In this document: one piece after another, positions 9,701 through 18,675 of the stretch | How the letters are laid out: each line of letters starts with the position of its first letter | Numbering within the stretch: the stretch's first letter is position 1 | Position numbers and translations under genes: made by a program | The notes under the pieces: model-generated | What the model saw: the letters and a program-made list of their open reading frames with translations, nothing else | Told to the model about the DNA's origin: nothing | Databases searched by the model: none | From: Flammeovirga sp. SJP92 | Lineage (GTDB): Bacteria; Bacteroidota; Bacteroidia; Cytophagales; Flammeovirgaceae | Reading direction: 5' to 3' | DNA length: 64,000 nucleotides | NCBI RefSeq assembly: GCF_001583495.1 | Contig: NZ_LQAQ01000032.1 | Span: forward strand, 1-64,000

Positions 9701-10983
9701 ATGAGGTGACTTCTAGCAACATCCATGGTTATATGGACACTGATAAGCTAGAGAAAATCCTGTATAACTTACTTTCAAATGCCTTTAAGTTTACTTATGA
9801 TGGCGAAATCAATTTGTCGCTTACGCAAGATGAGAATAAAGTAAAAATCAAACTTCAAGATACAGGTATTGGTATTTCTGAAGAAAAACTTGATTATCTT
9901 TTCAATCGTTTTTATCAGGTTAGCAATTTGAAAAAAGCCAAAAACAGAGGTACAGGCATTGGTTTGGCCTTTACAAAAAGTTTGGTCGACTTACACCATG
10001 GTAGTATTAGAGTAGAAAGTGAGCTGAATAAAGGCACTTCATTCTTTTTAGAATTCCCATTACATAAAGAAGATTACGCTGGCGAAGAATTTGATGAAAT
10101 CATCAACGAACCTGTAATCAATGAAACTCTTCTGATTGAACATCAACAACAGGAAGAAGATGAGTTGGAAGTTTCGACCAAAGCAAAAGTCTTGGTAGTA
10201 GATGATAATTATTCTATCCGAGAACTGTTAAAAGGTATTTTAGAAGAAGATTACGACGTTTATCTTGCAGAAGATGGGCAAAAAGGATTACAAACGGCTA
10301 AAGAAATTATGCCCAACCTTGTGGTCTCAGATATTATGATGCCAGTAATGGATGGATATGAATTGGCGAAAAGTATTCGTGATGATGATCAACTTTGTCA
10401 TTTACCAATCATCCTTTTAACCGCAAAAAACTCTGAAAAAAGTAAACTGAAGGGATATGAATACGGTGTTGATGCCTATGTTACTAAGCCGTTCAATTCT
10501 GATGTTTTACTTGCCAGAATGCATTCATTAATTGAAAATAGAAAAAATCAACAGAAAAAATTCCGTACAAAAGTGGATGTGAAACCAAGTGAAATCACTT
10601 ACACTTCAATTGACGAGAAATTCTTGAAAAAATTAGTCAACATTGTAGAGGAAAATATTTCTGATTCTGAATTTACTGTTGATATGCTTGCCTCTGAATA
10701 TGGTGCGACTCCTATACGCCTTAACCAAAAACTAAAAGCACTTACTGGGCAAACAGCAAAAGGATTTATACGAAATATTCGCTTAAAGAGAGCAGCCCAA
10801 ATGTTAAAGCTTGGTCGATACAGTGTCAGTGATGTTACATATGAAGTTGGTTTTAATGATTTGAAATATTTCAGAAATTGCTTTAAGAAAGAATTTGGTA
10901 TACCTCCGTCAGCTTATTTAAAGGAAAACTCTACTGAAGGGGAAGCTTCAGACATTTTAGAAGATATAGTAGAAGGACAATAG
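6757..10983 (+). CDS. Hybrid two-component system sensor/regulator (HTCS)
   Basis: A 1408-residue one-protein signalling system. A signal sequence/first TM (residues ~15-40) is followed by a periplasmic sensor of many Reg_prop beta-propeller repeats (IWIGTNDGLSRFDG type, ~50-720) and a Y_Y_Y domain (~730-830). A TM segment (~835-860) leads to a histidine kinase with phospho-acceptor His889 in NISHELRTPLT and ATP-binding GTGIGLAFTKSL. Next come a receiver (VLVVDDN, phospho-acceptor Asp1192 in VVSDIMMPVMDG) and a C-terminal AraC-type HTH (~1285-1390). HTCSs sense a breakdown product of the PUL glycan in the periplasm and activate the susCD operon. The ATG at 6778 is an alternative start giving a more typical signal peptide. 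susC lies 490 bp downstream in the same direction. Confidence 0.95.
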   Translation: MIYYYFEMNLLSTTAKYLRFLKYVLPFLCTLLAVFNPSYAFDVTPVFAHYTTKQGLPQNDVNCIFQDKKGLIWIGTNDGLSRFDGYEFITYRMDTHNLPSNLIASVIQDDHGSLWIGTADAGIFRYNTTTEKFTFFGNTKKSPKLFTDNSVTSMVKDHDGNIWFGNTKGLNKIESKYTTLDKIKVDKYFHNPHNHESILDNYITRLFVDQKGNLWVGSKKGIQLLINPKEKSEFSIFKKFHKGTYDNSVLSVTEGKNCLLVAYFDGIYQLKVKGIGDSEGEFKKITDLKAEHIRNDEEGIIWAGAVDGLYRLKWDAIGEKLNVIDHFNSDNNEHFGANIITSIYEDQLGVIWIGTNGSGINKFNPRRKKFRHIKKGDKPTDLNYSKLRGTYEDKKGRLWIGTEGGGVNILEDGAFKVLNLAPTKKSQNVVYAIEEFQDLMIFGIGYPYKTLAIKTEKATELEKRLSECVIHPNNHHNATFDVQNDGDSLLWLATYGGGLIKGVYKDNKFQWSYPQILDKDDEIIDVIRSIMMDKHGNLWLGTSQGLVYLSKEEKIKKEPEFKVFQNKADHPNSLSYNYILPVFQASNGEIWIGTLGGGLNVFTPSDGKIKDIQFERVTDAEGLPSNVIKSILEDNYGNLWVATNKGLSKINLENRTIKNLDISDGLQDDEFGELSAVKLRSGELLFGGVNGLNIFKPHEIIDDNTIADLIFTELKILNKKINTYDKFEGHEILSSSLQSTESIELQYSHNSFSVKFASLHYGASENNHYKYKLEGFDKDWVVADVEQREAKYTNLSPGDYTLYVKASNGDNIWNPTPIALKIEVLPPFWWSWWAKVTYIALFMAMVFFFSRYTIITARKKSQLEMEKFEREKLEDLSQLKLQFFTNISHELRTPLTLIHTPIEQLIKKGGQLSSSDREKSYQMIFKNVQHLMRLVNQLLDFRKVEQGQMKLQLSKGNWSTFLEQVHHSFKEFAEHQNISFTYEVTSSNIHGYMDTDKLEKILYNLLSNAFKFTYDGEINLSLTQDENKVKIKLQDTGIGISEEKLDYLFNRFYQVSNLKKAKNRGTGIGLAFTKSLVDLHHGSIRVESELNKGTSFFLEFPLHKEDYAGEEFDEIINEPVINETLLIEHQQQEEDELEVSTKAKVLVVDDNYSIRELLKGILEEDYDVYLAEDGQKGLQTAKEIMPNLVVSDIMMPVMDGYELAKSIRDDDQLCHLPIILLTAKNSEKSKLKGYEYGVDAYVTKPFNSDVLLARMHSLIENRKNQQKKFRTKVDVKPSEITYTSIDEKFLKKLVNIVEENISDSEFTVDMLASEYGATPIRLNQKLKALTGQTAKGFIRNIRLKRAAQMLKLGRYSVSDVTYEVGFNDLKYFRNCFKKEFGIPPSAYLKENSTEGEASDILEDIVEGQ

Positions 10984-11298
10984 TCTATTCTAAGTGAGTG
11001 ATGAAAGAGTAATTACACATGCTCAATACTAATCAAAAAGAGCATCTATTTAACTCATAAACTTAAATGTTAGGTTCTGAAAAGCAGAATTGATACAATC
11101 TTTCATCACTCACTCTTTATAATTGATAAGTAAATGTGAATTTTGTACATATCGTATATTTTAAATATTTATGAAAATGATTTTTTTAACTTTTATATTA
11201 AATTTTATGGTTCAAAACACTACTAAAAAATTCTAAGGTCTCAAAAAAAATTGGCTAGTCCATTTCTCTTTAATATCTCATTGTCAAAACTTTTTATT

Positions 11299-11316
11299 GT
11301 ATAGGGGGTGTATTTT
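11299..11316 (+). promoter_or_regulatory. Candidate HTCS/PUL operator, copy 2
   Basis: GTATAGGGGGTGTATTTT is the partner of the motif at 6657 and lies 158 bp before the susC ATG and ~100 bp before a candidate -7 box. This spacing suits an activator site. Confidence 0.45.
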
Positions 11317-11413
11317 TTGAAAAACGTCTAATACGCATATACGGAAGGTTTACAATATTTTTTCCCCCCGATTTTACAATGGTTTTTTTAACACTTATGA
11401 AAAATTAACAATC

Positions 11414-11421
11414 TAGTTTTG
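11414..11421 (+). promoter_or_regulatory. Candidate -7 box for the susCD operon
   Basis: TAGTTTTG fits TAnnTTTG, 53 bp before the susC start. No good -33 TTG is seen, which is common at activator-dependent promoters. Confidence 0.35.
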
Positions 11422-11473
11422 AACTGTCAATGATAAATGAATTGAATTTTTAAAATCTTAGTATGTAGAGATT

Positions 11474-14400
11474 ATGAATTGTTATTTTACAAAAGCAAAT
11501 CTATTCAAATACTTAAGCGGAACGATTCTGCTAGTATTGTTCTCTTCTATTCAGCTGTTTGCACAAGATATAATTGTGAAGGGCACATTAGTAGACGAAG
11601 AGAAAGCTCCACTTATTGGAGCCTATGTGATGGTAAAAGGTACTTCAATTGGTACGGTAACTGATTTCACGGGTAAGTTTGAATTAAAAGTGCCGGGCAA
11701 AGAGAGTGTCCTTGAAATTTCTTCTATCGGTTACATGACTCAGTTATTAAATGTTGGGGATAGAACTCAGTTTGATATCGTGATGTTATACGATACTGAA
11801 GCATTAGAAGAAGTTGTGGTAATTGGTTATGGTGAGCAATCAAAACGTGAAGTAACAGGTTCAATTGCTCAAGTTAAATCAGAAGATCTTGATAAGTTAG
11901 CCACTTCTGACATTGGTACGGCCCTACAAGGTCAAATGGCCGGTGTATCAGTAAGAGCGGCATCGGGTGCTCCTGGTTCTAATTCAACAATTACAATTCG
12001 TGGTGTTTCCTCATTCCAAGAAGGTGGTTCTGAGCCTCTTTACGTTGTGGATGGTGTAACATATACTTCAAACCCTAATATTTCTCCACAAGAAATTGAG
12101 TCACTTGAAGTATTAAAAGATGGTGCTTCTGCCGCTATCTATGGTTCTAGAGCCTCTGCAGGTGTAATCTTGATTACAACAAAAAGAGGTAAGTCTGGAC
12201 AAATGAAAGTGAATTATGATGGATACTATGGTGTTCAGAAAATTACTTCTGGTGTAAACTTAGCGGGTACAAACGACCACCTTTACATCAACAGATTATC
12301 GAACATGTTCAAAGAATCTGGTAAGTTTAATCCATTGGACCAAAACAAAAGAGGTCTGTATTATAACACAGACTGGATGGATCAGCTTCAAAATGATATG
12401 GCTCCAATGCAAAACCACAGTTTGAGAATCTCAGGTGGTTCAGATAACCTTACTTACAACATCACTGGTACTTTATTTGACCAAGAAGGTGTATTGATTG
12501 GATCTGATTATACTCGTCAAACAGTAAGAGCGAATACTACTTACAAAAAAGGAAAATTACAGTTCCAAGTTAACATGGGTCTTAATAACAGTAATGCAAA
12601 CAAAGAGCCATGGGGATTACAATATGATGCCATCAAGCAGTCTCCTTTCCTACAAGGGATTGATCCAGGTGATACAGATGTAGTCGTACCGGGTGCTAAC
12701 CCAGAAAATATGGGACGTTTCGTTGGTAAGTTGAATCAAGTCAACCAAGAAGACATCTACGGTTACAATGGTAATGCTCGTATCAACTATGAAGTATTCA
12801 GAGGATTCAAATTAAATGCAAACATTGGTGGTTCGATTTCTCATACCAACCAAAAGTTATTTGAGCCTTCATACAGCGTATTTGACGAAAAAGGAGAATA
12901 CTTATTGAATGCTTCGAATCCAATAGCGCAGCTTAGATATACAGACTTCAAATACCAACGTACAATCCAAGAATATACTGCAACTTATAACAGAAAATTC
13001 GGTAAGCACAAAGTTGGTTTTGTAGGAGGTATTACTTTTGAAACATCAAAAGGTAACAGACACTTCATCCAGGCAAGAGACTTCCCTAGCAATGATACTC
13101 AATCAATTGGTGCTGCCAATGAGATTATTGCTGCAGACGAAAGATACTCTGAGAACAAGAATATCGGTATGTTAGCCCGTGTTCAGTATGCGTATGACAA
13201 CAGATACTTATTCAGTGCTTCGGTAAGACGTGATGGTTCATCAAGATTCCATGAAGACAATAGATGGGGAGTGTTCCCTTCAGTATCTGCAGGTTGGAAT
13301 ATTTCAGAAGAGAAATTCTGGCAACCTATCAAACCTGTTGTTTCTAACTTAAAAATTAGATACGGTTATGGTGAAACAGGTAGTGATAAAGCAGGTCAAG
13401 GTTTAAATAACTTAATGGCTGACCTTCCTTACCAATCTATTGTAACTCCTCAAGTAGACTACGTTTTAGGACGTGAAGGTTCTGATGCTTTAAAATTCGG
13501 TTCTATTGCACCAACATTCGTAGACAGATCAATCAGATGGGAAACTAACATTTCACAAAACATTGGTCTTGATGCTGAATTCTTAGAAGGTCGTATTACA
13601 TTCTCAGCTGATGTTTATAAAAACGATAAGCGTGATATGTTATTGGCTGTTCAAATTCCTCCATCAACTGGTGCAACATCAAATAACAACTACGATAGAG
13701 TATGGCAAAATGTAGGTAACTTATCTAACGAAGGTCTTGAAATTGCTTTAGGTTATAACGACCACTTTGGTGATGTGAAGTTCTCAGTAAATGGTACATT
13801 CACTAAAAACGTAAATAAAGTAATCTCACTTGCTCCAACAGTTGAATCAATCTCTGGTGGTGAGCCAATCATTGGTAGAAACAGTGAGCCTACAACATTC
13901 TTAAAGCCAGGTTATACGGCAGGTTCTTTCTTCTTGATCCCTACAGAAGGAACAATCAAAACTGCTGAAGAATTAGCGGCTTATCAAAAACTAGTTCCAT
14001 CTGCACAATTAGGTGACTTAAAATATGTTGATGTAAATGGTGATGGTGAAATTGGTCAAGACGACAGAGTTTACCAAGGTAGTGGTACTCCTGACTGGGA
14101 AGCAGGTCTTAGCTTAAATGTTGCTTACAAAGGCTTTGATTTAGGAGTTCAATTATTCGGTTCATACGGTGCTAAAGTTTACAATGGTTCAAGAGCTTAT
14201 TCTTACTTAACAAAGAGAAATGGTGAATTAGTAAATGCTTGGTCTCCATTTAACCCTACTTCTGAGATTCCAATGCCAAGAGATGAGATTGAACACTTCA
14301 ACACTCGTACATTCTCTGATTACTTCTTAGAAGACGGTAGTTACTTAAGAATTCAAAACATTGCTTTAGGCTATACTTTACCTAAGTCTGTTTTACATAG

Positions 14401-14575
14401 ATTGAAAATGAGCAACTTGAGATTCTATGTTAGTGCTCAGAATCCATTTACTTTCACGAATTACAAAGGTTTCGATCCTGAGGTGGGTTCACAAAGTATC
14501 TTCTTCAGAGGTGTTGATAGAGGTAACTATCCTATTTCAGCAGTTTACAGAGGCGGTTTATCTCTTGAATTCTAA
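11474..14575 (+). CDS. susC: SusC/RagA-family TonB-dependent glycan transporter
   Basis: A 1033-residue outer-membrane importer. A signal peptide ends near QLFAQ (residue ~31). It is followed by a carboxypeptidase-regulatory-like domain (VKGTLVDEEKAPLIGAYVMVKG, ~34-110), a TonB box (EEVVVIGYG), a plug (GTALQGQMAGVSVRAASGAPGS; SLEVLKDGASAAIYGSRASAGVILITTKRG) and a ~750-residue beta-barrel ending in an aromatic-rich C-terminus (LSLEF). It forms a pedal-bin complex with the SusD lipoprotein encoded 14 bp downstream and imports oligosaccharides using TonB/ExbBD energy. The neighbouring fucosidase suggests a fucosylated substrate (inference). susC is used here as a family symbol. Confidence 0.95.
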   Translation: MNCYFTKANLFKYLSGTILLVLFSSIQLFAQDIIVKGTLVDEEKAPLIGAYVMVKGTSIGTVTDFTGKFELKVPGKESVLEISSIGYMTQLLNVGDRTQFDIVMLYDTEALEEVVVIGYGEQSKREVTGSIAQVKSEDLDKLATSDIGTALQGQMAGVSVRAASGAPGSNSTITIRGVSSFQEGGSEPLYVVDGVTYTSNPNISPQEIESLEVLKDGASAAIYGSRASAGVILITTKRGKSGQMKVNYDGYYGVQKITSGVNLAGTNDHLYINRLSNMFKESGKFNPLDQNKRGLYYNTDWMDQLQNDMAPMQNHSLRISGGSDNLTYNITGTLFDQEGVLIGSDYTRQTVRANTTYKKGKLQFQVNMGLNNSNANKEPWGLQYDAIKQSPFLQGIDPGDTDVVVPGANPENMGRFVGKLNQVNQEDIYGYNGNARINYEVFRGFKLNANIGGSISHTNQKLFEPSYSVFDEKGEYLLNASNPIAQLRYTDFKYQRTIQEYTATYNRKFGKHKVGFVGGITFETSKGNRHFIQARDFPSNDTQSIGAANEIIAADERYSENKNIGMLARVQYAYDNRYLFSASVRRDGSSRFHEDNRWGVFPSVSAGWNISEEKFWQPIKPVVSNLKIRYGYGETGSDKAGQGLNNLMADLPYQSIVTPQVDYVLGREGSDALKFGSIAPTFVDRSIRWETNISQNIGLDAEFLEGRITFSADVYKNDKRDMLLAVQIPPSTGATSNNNYDRVWQNVGNLSNEGLEIALGYNDHFGDVKFSVNGTFTKNVNKVISLAPTVESISGGEPIIGRNSEPTTFLKPGYTAGSFFLIPTEGTIKTAEELAAYQKLVPSAQLGDLKYVDVNGDGEIGQDDRVYQGSGTPDWEAGLSLNVAYKGFDLGVQLFGSYGAKVYNGSRAYSYLTKRNGELVNAWSPFNPTSEIPMPRDEIEHFNTRTFSDYFLEDGSYLRIQNIALGYTLPKSVLHRLKMSNLRFYVSAQNPFTFTNYKGFDPEVGSQSIFFRGVDRGNYPISAVYRGGLSLEF

Positions 14576-14589
14576 ACTTACTTACAATC

Positions 14590-16227
14590 ATGAAATTATT
14601 ATCTAAAATATTCGTTGGACTTGCTTTGTCAGCTTCCTTATCAAGCTGCACAGACTATTTCGATGTACAAAACGTCAATACAATCACAGAAGATTCGTTC
14701 TGGCAAGATGAATCGGATGCTTTCAAAGGTTTAATGGCAACATACAGTGGCTTACAAGGACATGGTGTTACTGGTGGTACTTCTGCTGTAAACACTCCCG
14801 TAAGATCTGATACTGGTAGACCTAACAACTGGAATGCAGGTGCTCAATCATTACAAAAGTTATCTTTCAATGATAACACAGCTGTAGTTAAAGATAAGTG
14901 GGCGGATTTATATACTGCTATTCTTCGTGCCAATCAGGTTATTGAAAAAGTACCTGGTATTGAAATGGACGAAGAAACAAAGGAACTTTACATTGCTGAA
15001 GCTCGATTCATCCGTGGTGTTTGTTATTACTGGTTATACTCTACTTATAACCATGGTCAAGTAATTTTGCACACTTCTGTTCCTGCCTCAAAAGAGGACT
15101 TCGCTAAGCCTGTTTCTGCTAAAGAAGATGTTTTAGCATTAATCTTAGAAGACTTGAAACATGCTCAAGGTATTCTTCCTGATAAGTGGGATGACAATAA
15201 CCTTGGACGTGCAACTTGGGGTGCGGCAACTGGTTTCTTAGGACATGTTTATATCAATGAGCACGAATATGAGTTAGCAAGAGTTGAATACAAGCAGTTA
15301 ATTGACAGAAGTGATTTGTACCAATTAACTCCAGAAATTTCTTGGAACTTTGATGCAGAGCACGAATTTAACTCAGAGTCAATTTTTGAAGTAGTATTCT
15401 CAGCTACTCAAAAGCCTGGTTCAGGTGCTGCTGGTAACCCTGATGGTCCTACTGGATCTGAAGGTACAACTAGAGCAAGAACTTTAGCTCCTGGTGGAGC
15501 AGGTGGATGGAGAGTTGTAATGCCATCTTACTGGATGACAATGCAATTGAAAGAAGATCCAATGGACCCTGCTGATGGTAGAAATGAAGGAAGAATTTAT
15601 TCTTTAAGATGTGAAGCTTCTATTGCGTTAGGAGACGATGGTACAATGTTCTATCAACAAGAAGTAGATAAAGCAGGTTTCAATAACGGTGAGGCTTCTT
15701 ATTTAAGAAAATTCCAAAATCACCAAAACGAAAATGATGGTTTAGGTGATGTTTATAGCTCTGGTATTAATGAAAGAATTATCCGTTTAGCTGACATCTA
15801 TTTATTATACGCTGAATGTATCTTACAATTAAATGGTGATGGTGCTGTCAATGAAGCTGTAACCTTAATCAACTTAATCAGAGGTAGATCAGGTGTATTG
15901 CAGTTAGACCCTGTAGATTATACTGCTCAATCATTGATGGAGCACATTATGTGGGATGAGAGACCTAAAGAATTAATGTTTGAAGGTCACGATACTCGTT
16001 GGGTAGACTTGAGACGTTGGGGTAAAGTAAAAGAGCAATACGAACGTCTTTCTAAATTAGAATTTATTCTTGCTGAAAAAGTTCTAAGATATGCTGAAGC
16101 AGATGATGATGAAGCTTTAATCCTTCAAGAATATGGCGAAGGTGCAGCTGCTTATACTCCTCTTGCACATGATTACTTCCCTATTCCTGTGGACGAGGCA
16201 CTTACTAATCCAAATATCGGTCAATAA
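14590..16227 (+). CDS. susD: SusD/RagB-family glycan-binding lipoprotein
   Basis: A 545-residue surface lipoprotein with lipobox LSSC (Cys20). The N-terminal SusD-like region starts NTITEDSFWQDESDAFKGL. TPR-like helices follow, including AEARFIRGVCYYWLYSTY, and the RagB/SusD C-terminal region contains LADIYLLYAECILQL, DERPKELMFEGHDTRWVDLRRW and the closing motif YFPIPVDEALTNPNIGQ. It caps the SusC barrel and binds the glycan. It is co-transcribed with susC (14-bp gap) and with the next lipoprotein (19-bp gap). Family assignment is firm, glycan specificity unknown. Confidence 0.95.
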   Translation: MKLLSKIFVGLALSASLSSCTDYFDVQNVNTITEDSFWQDESDAFKGLMATYSGLQGHGVTGGTSAVNTPVRSDTGRPNNWNAGAQSLQKLSFNDNTAVVKDKWADLYTAILRANQVIEKVPGIEMDEETKELYIAEARFIRGVCYYWLYSTYNHGQVILHTSVPASKEDFAKPVSAKEDVLALILEDLKHAQGILPDKWDDNNLGRATWGAATGFLGHVYINEHEYELARVEYKQLIDRSDLYQLTPEISWNFDAEHEFNSESIFEVVFSATQKPGSGAAGNPDGPTGSEGTTRARTLAPGGAGGWRVVMPSYWMTMQLKEDPMDPADGRNEGRIYSLRCEASIALGDDGTMFYQQEVDKAGFNNGEASYLRKFQNHQNENDGLGDVYSSGINERIIRLADIYLLYAECILQLNGDGAVNEAVTLINLIRGRSGVLQLDPVDYTAQSLMEHIMWDERPKELMFEGHDTRWVDLRRWGKVKEQYERLSKLEFILAEKVLRYAEADDDEALILQEYGEGAAAYTPLAHDYFPIPVDEALTNPNIGQ

Positions 16228-16246
16228 TTGAAAAAAGAATTAGGAC

Positions 16247-17758
16247 ATGAAAATTCTAAAAAATATATCTCTTGGAGTGATTGCTTTATTAGTTGCTCTC
16301 ACATCCTGCCAAAAAGATGAGGTTGTCCCATATGGTGACTTCCAAGACGTTGCCATTTTTTCTCCTTATACTGGCAAAATTACAGTTGAGATTAATCAGC
16401 AAATTTCAATTGCTGATGGATCTAAAGGTTTTATAGATAGAAAATGGTCTGTTCCCTTCCCTTCTTACTTCTTAAATAATGACGACTCTGTATTAAATGA
16501 AGAGACTGCATTTGTGAAGTTTATGGAAGTAGGTGAAGTTCCATTAGTGATCGAATGGCAATTCCAAGATTCTTTAGGTACTACTACAAGAGATTCAACC
16601 TTTATGGTGACGGTATTAGATACGATCACAACAGATATTGCGGTAACAAACATTGAAGGTAATTACACTGAAGAAAATGGCAAGTATATCGTAGAAGCAG
16701 GTTCTATTGTAACAATGACGGATACAAGTTCTGGTAGCCCTGATACTTACCAATGGTTAATTGAAGGTCATGATGAAATTCTAGAAACTAAAACGGTTGA
16801 GGTACAGTACAAAAAACTTGGTTTATACTCTGTAGGTTTAGCTTCTTCTAGATTAGAGCCTTACGGCAAAGTGGATACTCTTATTCTAAGAGACTTCATC
16901 GAAGTAATTCCTTCAACATTACCAGTTGTACTGACAGGTGCAAAAGAAATTGACCAAGCAGGTGTTGTTCATTTACAGTTCTCTAGAGAAATGGATGTTA
17001 TTGACGAAAGTGATATCTCTGCATTTACAGTAAAAGCAAATGGAACTGCTGTTGCAATTAAAACGGTACAGTTGAATAAGAACGATGCTAGTATTGTTGA
17101 GGTGATCTTAGAAGACGACTTGTACAATTCTCAAACTGCATCAGTATCTTATGATGCTAGTGTAGGTAGTGTTCAGTCTTCAGACTTTGTGAAGCTAGAG
17201 ACTTTCACAGATCAAGAAGTAATTGTTTACCTTAACAACTTATTGACAGTGAACCCTGATTTTGAAGATGGTACTAAAAATCCATTTGCTGATCCTTGGA
17301 ATCAAGCAGGTTTTGCCAATGTAACTGTAATTTCTGGTGATTCTCAATCAGGTACTAAACACCTTAACATCTTGATGGATGAAGGTACTAATGCTCAAAT
17401 GGCTATGGAAAGTGGTTTCTTCTCATTAAATAAGGAAAAAACTTACGCATTTGAATTCTGGGTGAAAGTGAAGAGTAATCCTGGTGGAAATGCACTTCAA
17501 TTTACTTGGAGAGTTCAGCCTAGTGATGGATGGGCAGATAACTACAAGTCATGGCAAGGTGCTTGCTGTACTGACCAATTGAAAGCTGAAAATGAAGGTA
17601 CATGGCAAAAAATCCAAATCTTAACGGACAAAAAACCTCCTGCGGATTGGGATGCAGCTAAGCTTCACTTACAAATTGGCAGTGGTGCTGGCGGAAAAAC
17701 GGAAATCGAATTCGATAACTTGAAATTCTACGAGTACGAAGTTCCTCCAACAGAATAG
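16247..17758 (+). CDS. PUL surface lipoprotein, PKD-like with C-terminal carbohydrate-binding-like domain
   Basis: A 503-residue lipoprotein (LTSC, Cys21), third gene of the susCD operon, in the position where SusE/F-type surface glycan-binding proteins usually lie. Two PKD/Ig-like regions are visible (~35-130 and ~135-230, with TYQWLIEG and YSVGLASS), then a beta-sandwich (~225-330). The C-terminal ~165 residues resemble a CBM4/9-type galactose-binding fold: NPDFEDGTKNPFADPW, SGTKHLNI, YAFEFWVKV and the closing IEFDNLKFYEYEV. A vicinal Cys pair (GACCTDQ) lies in the last domain. A role in capturing the substrate glycan at the cell surface is inferred from position and fold; no enzyme motif is visible. 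Confidence 0.75.
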   Translation: MKILKNISLGVIALLVALTSCQKDEVVPYGDFQDVAIFSPYTGKITVEINQQISIADGSKGFIDRKWSVPFPSYFLNNDDSVLNEETAFVKFMEVGEVPLVIEWQFQDSLGTTTRDSTFMVTVLDTITTDIAVTNIEGNYTEENGKYIVEAGSIVTMTDTSSGSPDTYQWLIEGHDEILETKTVEVQYKKLGLYSVGLASSRLEPYGKVDTLILRDFIEVIPSTLPVVLTGAKEIDQAGVVHLQFSREMDVIDESDISAFTVKANGTAVAIKTVQLNKNDASIVEVILEDDLYNSQTASVSYDASVGSVQSSDFVKLETFTDQEVIVYLNNLLTVNPDFEDGTKNPFADPWNQAGFANVTVISGDSQSGTKHLNILMDEGTNAQMAMESGFFSLNKEKTYAFEFWVKVKSNPGGNALQFTWRVQPSDGWADNYKSWQGACCTDQLKAENEGTWQKIQILTDKKPPADWDAAKLHLQIGSGAGGKTEIEFDNLKFYEYEVPPTE

Positions 17759-17782
17759 TGAAAATAAATTGATCTATTATAT

Positions 17783-17820
17783 AAAACAGGGCATCCTTAT
17801 TTGGGTGTCCTGTTTTCTTT
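17783..17820 (+). terminator. Terminator of the susCD operon
   Basis: A 14-bp stem (17783-17796 with 17803-17816, two G.T pairs) with a 6-nt loop and T-rich 3' arm, 24 bp after the stop. It sits between convergent operons and may serve both. Nothing else is seen up to 17943. Confidence 0.85.
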
Positions 17821-17943
17821 TATCAAAATCATTCAACTTGAAATACCTGAATTTCCTATTTATAAATTGCCCCTATACTTAGTTGCAATTTCCCATTATT
17901 CTCAGGATACATCATAGTGAAAATAACCCTGCCAATAAATAAA

Positions 17944-18552
17944 CTAAACTACGGTTCTAAATGTCAAATTAATCCTGGGCTTCGATACTTTTTTTGAAAC
18001 AGGCAAAGCATGTACCCAATGTTTTTGAGTCTCTCCTTTCATTACTAAAAGAGATCCATGTTCTAGCAAAAGATTCACTTTTTCTTTTGTTTCTCTATGC
18101 TTAAAAGAAAATTTACGTTCTGCACCCAAAGATATAGATGCTATGGCTCCATCTTCTTTCATCTCTTTTTCATTATCGCTGTGATAACCCATTCCTTCAC
18201 TCCCATTATGATATAAATTCAGTAAGCATGAGTTGTAAGTCTCACCGGTTTTTTCTTCTATTTTTTTAAGAAGACGGAGTTGTAAATCATCAAAAGGAAG
18301 GGCTGTTTTTTTGACTTTAGAATAAGTGTACTCATACGGTTCTAAGCCGTACCAAGCCATTTTCCGTTTGGTAAAAATCTCTTTTCCAAACATTTTTATA
18401 AGATCAGATTGCCAATCAATTTTTTCCTTCAACAACTGATAGAATGAGGTGGCCTCTGCATATGAAAATACTTTTCCATAATAATAAACCTCTCCTTCAT
18501 AGGGTAATAAATTTTGCGCTTTATCGGCTGTTTGATCAAATAGTGAGAGCAT
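17944..18552 (-). CDS. AlkB-like 2-oxoglutarate/Fe(II) dioxygenase
   Basis: A ~202-residue AlkB-family protein, predicted to remove alkyl groups oxidatively from damaged nucleic-acid bases. The Fe(II) triad is visible: His124 and Asp126 in GYHSDNE and His181 in HWVHAL. The 2OG-binding Arg pair is in the C-terminal RINLTFR. NLLPYEGEVYYYG near the N-terminus is typical of this bacterial AlkB branch. The frame is open to an ATG at 18624, but the ATG at 18552 (MLSLFDQ) matches the usual family start and is preferred. It is last in a four-gene DNA-repair run on the minus strand, about 120 bp after the preceding stop. Confidence 0.85.
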   Translation of the reverse strand: MLSLFDQTADKAQNLLPYEGEVYYYGKVFSYAEATSFYQLLKEKIDWQSDLIKMFGKEIFTKRKMAWYGLEPYEYTYSKVKKTALPFDDLQLRLLKKIEEKTGETYNSCLLNLYHNGSEGMGYHSDNEKEMKEDGAIASISLGAERKFSFKHRETKEKVNLLLEHGSLLVMKGETQKHWVHALPVSKKVSKPRINLTFRTVV

Positions 18553-18675
18553 AATTGTAGTCTGTTTTTTTAACAGTTGAACAATTTCAAAGGAAGAATT
18601 AAATACTAATTCTCTATTAAACATTAAATCAAACTCATGGTGAAAGATGAATTCAATGAAACTTCAGAATAGATA

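Larger units (their letters stand above)
10984..11473 (+). other. Intergenic region between HTCS and susC
   Basis: 490 bp without a gene. It begins with a long-range inverted repeat (15 bp, AGTGAGTGATGAAAG at 10993-11007 and its complement at 11100-11114). That could fold as a large terminator or leader structure closing the HTCS transcript. The susC promoter elements occupy the rest. Confidence 0.5.
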
